Assembly (NCBI RefSeq): GCF_002844375.1
Contig: NZ_CP024200.1
Span: 419,501 to 483,500 of the forward strand
Direction: 5' to 3'
DNA: 64,000 nt
Source of the DNA: Thalassospira marina
GTDB taxonomy: Bacteria; Pseudomonadota; Alphaproteobacteria; Rhodospirillales; Thalassospiraceae
Part shown: positions 61,039 to 64,000 of the stretch, piece after piece
Layout of the letters: the number at the start of each line of letters is the position of its first letter
Numbering within the stretch: the first letter of the stretch is position 1
The notes under the pieces: model-generated
The model's database searches: none
Told to the model about the DNA's origin: nothing
What the model saw: the letters and a program-made list of their open reading frames with translations, nothing else
Program-made: the position numbers and the translations under genes

Positions 61039-62316
61039 ATGGCTGATTTAAGCTGCAAAATTGCCGGTATTGATAGCCTTAACCCGTTCTGGCTGGCATC
61101 CGCACCGCCAACGGACAAAAAATACAATGTCGTGCGCGCCTTCCAGGCCGGTTGGGGTGGCGTTGTGTGGAAAACGCTGGGTATTGACCCGCCCGTGGTC
61201 AATGTGTCGTCGCGCTATGGCGCGCATCATGACCAGAACCGCCGCCTTTTGGGCATCAACAATATCGAACTGATTTCCGACCGACCATTGGCACTCAACC
61301 TTCAGGAAATTCGCGAATGCCGGGCGGAATGGCCCGATCACGTGATTATCGGTTCCATGATGGCGCCAATTGAAGAACGCGCCTGGAAGGACCTGGCCCA
61401 GCAGATTGCCGAAAGCGGCGTTCACGGCCTGGAACTGAATTTGGGTTGCCCGCATGGTATGTGCGAACGTGGTATGGGTTCTGCCATTGGGCAGGTGCCC
61501 GAAATGGTGGAGCAGGTGACACGCTGGGTCAAGGAAGCGGTCGATATTCCCGTTTTCACCAAACTGACGCCCAATATCACCAATATCCTGTGGTCGGCTG
61601 AAGCAGCGTTAAAGGGCGGGGCGGATGCCGTTTCGCTGATTAACACTGTTAACTCTATCATCTCGGTCGATCTTGATCAGATGGTGCCCGAGCCGATGGT
61701 TGATGGCAAAGGAACCCATGGCGGGTACTGCGGATCGGCGGTGAAGCCGATTGCACTGAATATGGTGGCGGAAATTGCCCGCACGCCAGAAACCCAGGCA
61801 CTGGAAATTTCGGGCATTGGCGGCATTACTACCTGGAAAGACGCCGCCGAATTTATGGCGCTCGGCGCCAATGCGGTGCAGGTGTGTACGGCGGCAATGA
61901 TTTATGGTTTCCGCGTTGTCGACGATTTGATTGACGGCATGTCGCAATGGATGGATGACCAGGGTTACACCAGTGTCGAGCAGTTTACCCGCAAGGCCGT
62001 GCCGCAGGTGGCGAACTGGAACGAACTGAATATGAATTTCGATACCAAGGCCGTGATTGACCCGGACAAATGTATCGAATGTGGTCGCTGCCATATCGCC
62101 TGTGAAGATACATCCCACCAGGCGATTGCCATGAATGCCAAGCCCGAAGGCGGGCGCGAATTTGTCGTGATTGACGAGGAATGTGTGGGTTGTAACCTGT
62201 GTTACCACATCTGTCCGGTGCCCGATTGTATCACGATGGAGCCTGTCAAAACCGACAAGCCCTATATGACCTGGCCGCAGCATCCGCTCAACCCCATGCG
62301 TGACGCCGCCGAATAG
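61039..62316 (+). CDS. preA: NAD-dependent dihydropyrimidine dehydrogenase, PreA subunit
   Basis: A 425-residue catalytic subunit. The dihydroorotate-dehydrogenase-like FMN barrel (about 1-310) has NPFWLASAPPTD, LELNLGCPHGMCERGMG (the active-site Cys), KLTPNITN and GIGGITTWKDAAEFMALGA. The C-terminal ferredoxin domain has two 4Fe-4S motifs, CIECGRCHIACED and CVGCNLCYHICPVPDC. It reduces uracil or thymine to the dihydropyrimidine using electrons from PreT. The downstream amidohydrolase gene would act later in the same pathway. A dihydropyrimidinase gene is not in this window. Confidence 0.95.
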   Translation: MADLSCKIAGIDSLNPFWLASAPPTDKKYNVVRAFQAGWGGVVWKTLGIDPPVVNVSSRYGAHHDQNRRLLGINNIELISDRPLALNLQEIRECRAEWPDHVIIGSMMAPIEERAWKDLAQQIAESGVHGLELNLGCPHGMCERGMGSAIGQVPEMVEQVTRWVKEAVDIPVFTKLTPNITNILWSAEAALKGGADAVSLINTVNSIISVDLDQMVPEPMVDGKGTHGGYCGSAVKPIALNMVAEIARTPETQALEISGIGGITTWKDAAEFMALGANAVQVCTAAMIYGFRVVDDLIDGMSQWMDDQGYTSVEQFTRKAVPQVANWNELNMNFDTKAVIDPDKCIECGRCHIACEDTSHQAIAMNAKPEGGREFVVIDEECVGCNLCYHICPVPDCITMEPVKTDKPYMTWPQHPLNPMRDAAE

Positions 62317-62385
62317 GCGCAGCAACCCTGCAAATTGTGCATTCATTTGCATTTATATGCCCCACATATGAAAGGACTTTGATTT

Positions 62386-63663
62386 ATGACTGCTGCGTCA
62401 ACCGCCCGTAACCTCAATATCAATGGCGACCGCCTTTGGGATAGCCTGATGGAAATGGCGAAAATCGGCAAAACCGCCAAGGATGGGGTCTGCCGCCTGG
62501 CCCTGACCGATCTGGACCGCGAAAGCCGTGATTTGTTCATCAAATGGTGCAAGGACGAGGGCTGTTCGATCCGGATTGACAAGATGGGTAATATCTTTGC
62601 CCGTCGCGAAGGCAAAAACCCCGACTTGCCGCCGATTGTCGCCGGCAGCCACCTTGATAGCCAGCCGACCGGTGGCAAATATGATGGTGTTTATGGGGTG
62701 TTAAGCGGGCTTGAAGTGATCCGCACCCTGAATGATGCCAAATACGAAACCGAAGCCCCGGTGGAAGTTGTGTGCTGGACCAATGAGGAAGGATCGCGCT
62801 TTGCCCCGGCAATGGTGTCTTCGGGTGTGTTTGCCAAGGTGTTTGACCTGGGATACGGCCATTCCCGCGCGGATATCGATGGCAAAACCATGGGCGAAGA
62901 GCTGAAGCGCATCGGCTATATGGGTGATGACGAGGCCACGATTGATGCCCATCCGATGGGGGCCTATTTTGAAGCCCATATCGAACAGGGGCCGATCCTT
63001 GAAGATGAAGGCATGGATATTGGCATTGTCACCGATGCGCAAGGCCAGCGCTGGTACGAAATCACCCTGACAGGGGTAGAAGCCCATGCCGGACCAACCC
63101 CGATGACGTCACGCAAAGATGCGCTTCTGGGTGCGGCGCGTATCATTGAACTGGTAAATAAAATTGGCCTGGATCGTGGGCCGCTGGCCTGTGCGACGGT
63201 GGGCATGATGCAAATCCATCCCAATTCGCGCAATGTCATCCCCGGTCGTGTGTTCCTGACCGTCGATTTCCGCCACCCTGATGATGCCGTTCTGGCCGAT
63301 ATGGATGCCGTCCTTCGCAAAGGGGTGGAAGACATTAAATCCGGCATCGGTCTTGAATGCGAATTTGAACAGATTTTCTATTACGCACCTGTGCCGTTTG
63401 ACCCGTCCTGTGTGGATGCGGTGCGTAAGGGTGCGGAACGCGGTGGTTATAAGGCACGCGAAATTGTTTCGGGTGCGGGGCATGATGCCTGCTACCTTGC
63501 CCAGGTCACGCCTACCGCGATGATCTTTATCCCCTGTGTGGATGGCATTTCTCATAACGAGATCGAGGAAGTCCATAAGCACTGGTCAGATGCGGGCGGG
63601 CAGGTGCTGCTTGATGCCGTTCTGGCGAAGGCGGATGAAAAACCGGGTGAGCAGGCCGCTTAA
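62386..63663 (+). CDS. M20-family carbamoylase/amidohydrolase (beta-ureidopropionase or allantoate type)
   Basis: A 425-residue M20/M28 zinc amidohydrolase of the hydantoinase/carbamoylase branch. Metal and catalytic motifs are GSHLDSQPTGGKYDGVYGVLSGLEV (His, Asp), WTNEEGSRFAPAM (Glu-Glu) and HIEQGPILEDEG (His); the dimerisation domain has GVEAHAGPTPMTSRKDA. It cleaves N-carbamoyl-beta-amino acids to the amino acid, CO2 and ammonia. Placement after preT-preA supports beta-ureidopropionase (PydC-like) rather than allantoate amidohydrolase. A GC hairpin with a T run ends the operon. Confidence 0.9.
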   Translation: MTAASTARNLNINGDRLWDSLMEMAKIGKTAKDGVCRLALTDLDRESRDLFIKWCKDEGCSIRIDKMGNIFARREGKNPDLPPIVAGSHLDSQPTGGKYDGVYGVLSGLEVIRTLNDAKYETEAPVEVVCWTNEEGSRFAPAMVSSGVFAKVFDLGYGHSRADIDGKTMGEELKRIGYMGDDEATIDAHPMGAYFEAHIEQGPILEDEGMDIGIVTDAQGQRWYEITLTGVEAHAGPTPMTSRKDALLGAARIIELVNKIGLDRGPLACATVGMMQIHPNSRNVIPGRVFLTVDFRHPDDAVLADMDAVLRKGVEDIKSGIGLECEFEQIFYYAPVPFDPSCVDAVRKGAERGGYKAREIVSGAGHDACYLAQVTPTAMIFIPCVDGISHNEIEEVHKHWSDAGGQVLLDAVLAKADEKPGEQAA

Positions 63664-63707
63664 TTCGCACCACAGGTTCGCAATTTTATTGAAACACCCC
63701 TCCCTCG

Positions 63708-63739
63708 CGGGCTGCCTTTTGGGCGGCCCGTATTTTTTT
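63708..63739 (+). terminator. Terminator of the pyrimidine catabolism operon
   Basis: CGGGCTGCC (63708-63716) pairs with GGCGGCCCG (63722-63730) with one wobble and is followed by TATTTTTTT. It lies 45 bases after the amidohydrolase stop and before a convergent gene. Confidence 0.85.
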
Positions 63740-63760
63740 GATGGCGGTGCCGGGCTGGTT

Positions 63761-64000
63761 TTATTCCGGGGTGGGCGCTGGCGCAGTCTGCGCGTCTGGT
63801 TTGGGCAAATGGGCCTGCGTCATGGTGGCAAGTTGGCCGTTTTGCTCAAGCTGTTCGATAAACGCATCCAGTTCGGGCACAAGGTCCCGGCAGGGGGATT
63901 TTTTGGAAAACATGAACATGACGGGATTTTGCATCAGCGGTTTTTCTACCATGCGAATTTGATCGCCAATATTATCGTTGATGATATTGGCCATGCCGTC
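63761..64000 (-). CDS. Periplasmic solute-binding protein, C-terminal part (truncated by window)
   Basis: The last 79 residues of a protein whose start lies beyond the window; the frame stays open to the window edge. The segment RMVEKPLMQNPVMFMFSKKSPCRDLVPELDAFIEQLEQNGQLATM resembles the end of family 3 amino-acid-type solute-binding proteins, which have a similar final helix before a Pro/Ala-rich tail. A full assignment needs the remaining part. It is convergent with the pyrimidine operon. Confidence 0.55.
   Translation of the reverse strand, partial: DGMANIINDNIGDQIRMVEKPLMQNPVMFMFSKKSPCRDLVPELDAFIEQLEQNGQLATMTQAHLPKPDAQTAPAPTPE

Overview
The window is chromosomal DNA from a Gram-negative, respiratory, nutritionally versatile bacterium, most likely an alphaproteobacterium of the Rhodospirillales (Thalassospira-like). 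That placement is inferred from gene style and content: TRAP transport of sugar acids, uronate dehydrogenase with KdgD, copper nitrite reductase with pseudoazurin, group IV ornithine decarboxylase with a long leader, and FadR-type regulators. No rRNA, tRNA, CRISPR array or insertion sequence was recognised.

Layout. 1-1500: end of a fumarylacetoacetate-hydrolase-family gene, a cupin, and a small AT-rich orphan gene. 1505-8693: a MacAB/TolC-type tripartite efflux operon, divergent from a CpxRA-like two-component system. 9165-12056: a three-gene lipid/glycan modification operon (GT2, LAB_N membrane protein, ArnT-like GT39). 12208-28171: a large sugar and sugar-acid catabolic region with a pentulose kinase, HAD phosphatase, two FadR-type regulators, aldose epimerase, IlvD/Edd-type sugar-acid dehydratase, DHDPS-family lyase, lactonase, KdgD, DctPQM TRAP transporter and uronate dehydrogenase. 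A shared TTACAAGTTG-like motif lies before at least four transcription units, next to the regulator gene at 19684, and probably defines its regulon. 28289-31664: a compact nitrite-reduction locus (nirV, nirK, pseudoazurin, NnrR-type regulator). 31709-35418: a ferric-siderophore ABC importer with a good Fur-box match upstream. 35719-43709: a second lactonase, two related lipoproteins, a GNAT, ornithine decarboxylase, DUF3830, a GST and an XRE regulator. 43848-45494: a U32 peptidase-family gene. 45826-56609: a RiPP gene cluster (below). 56874-64000: an AGCS symporter, a universal stress protein, then preT-preA-amidohydrolase for reductive pyrimidine degradation behind a RutR-like site, and the end of a solute-binding protein gene.

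The most remarkable region is 45826-56609, all on the minus strand: a LanM-type lanthipeptide synthetase with an apparently zinc-site-less cyclase domain, a nitrile-hydratase-leader (NHLP) precursor with a Cys/Ser/Gly/Ala-rich core, a fused E1-like/YcaO cyclodehydratase, a single-chain SagB-type dehydrogenase-cytochrome P450 fusion, and a sedolisin-family (S53) protease. Together they predict a peptide carrying azol(in)es, dehydroamino acids and a P450-installed oxidation. I do not recognise this combination as a described class. No exporter or obvious immunity gene lies in the window.

All functional calls come from reading motifs, not from database searches.
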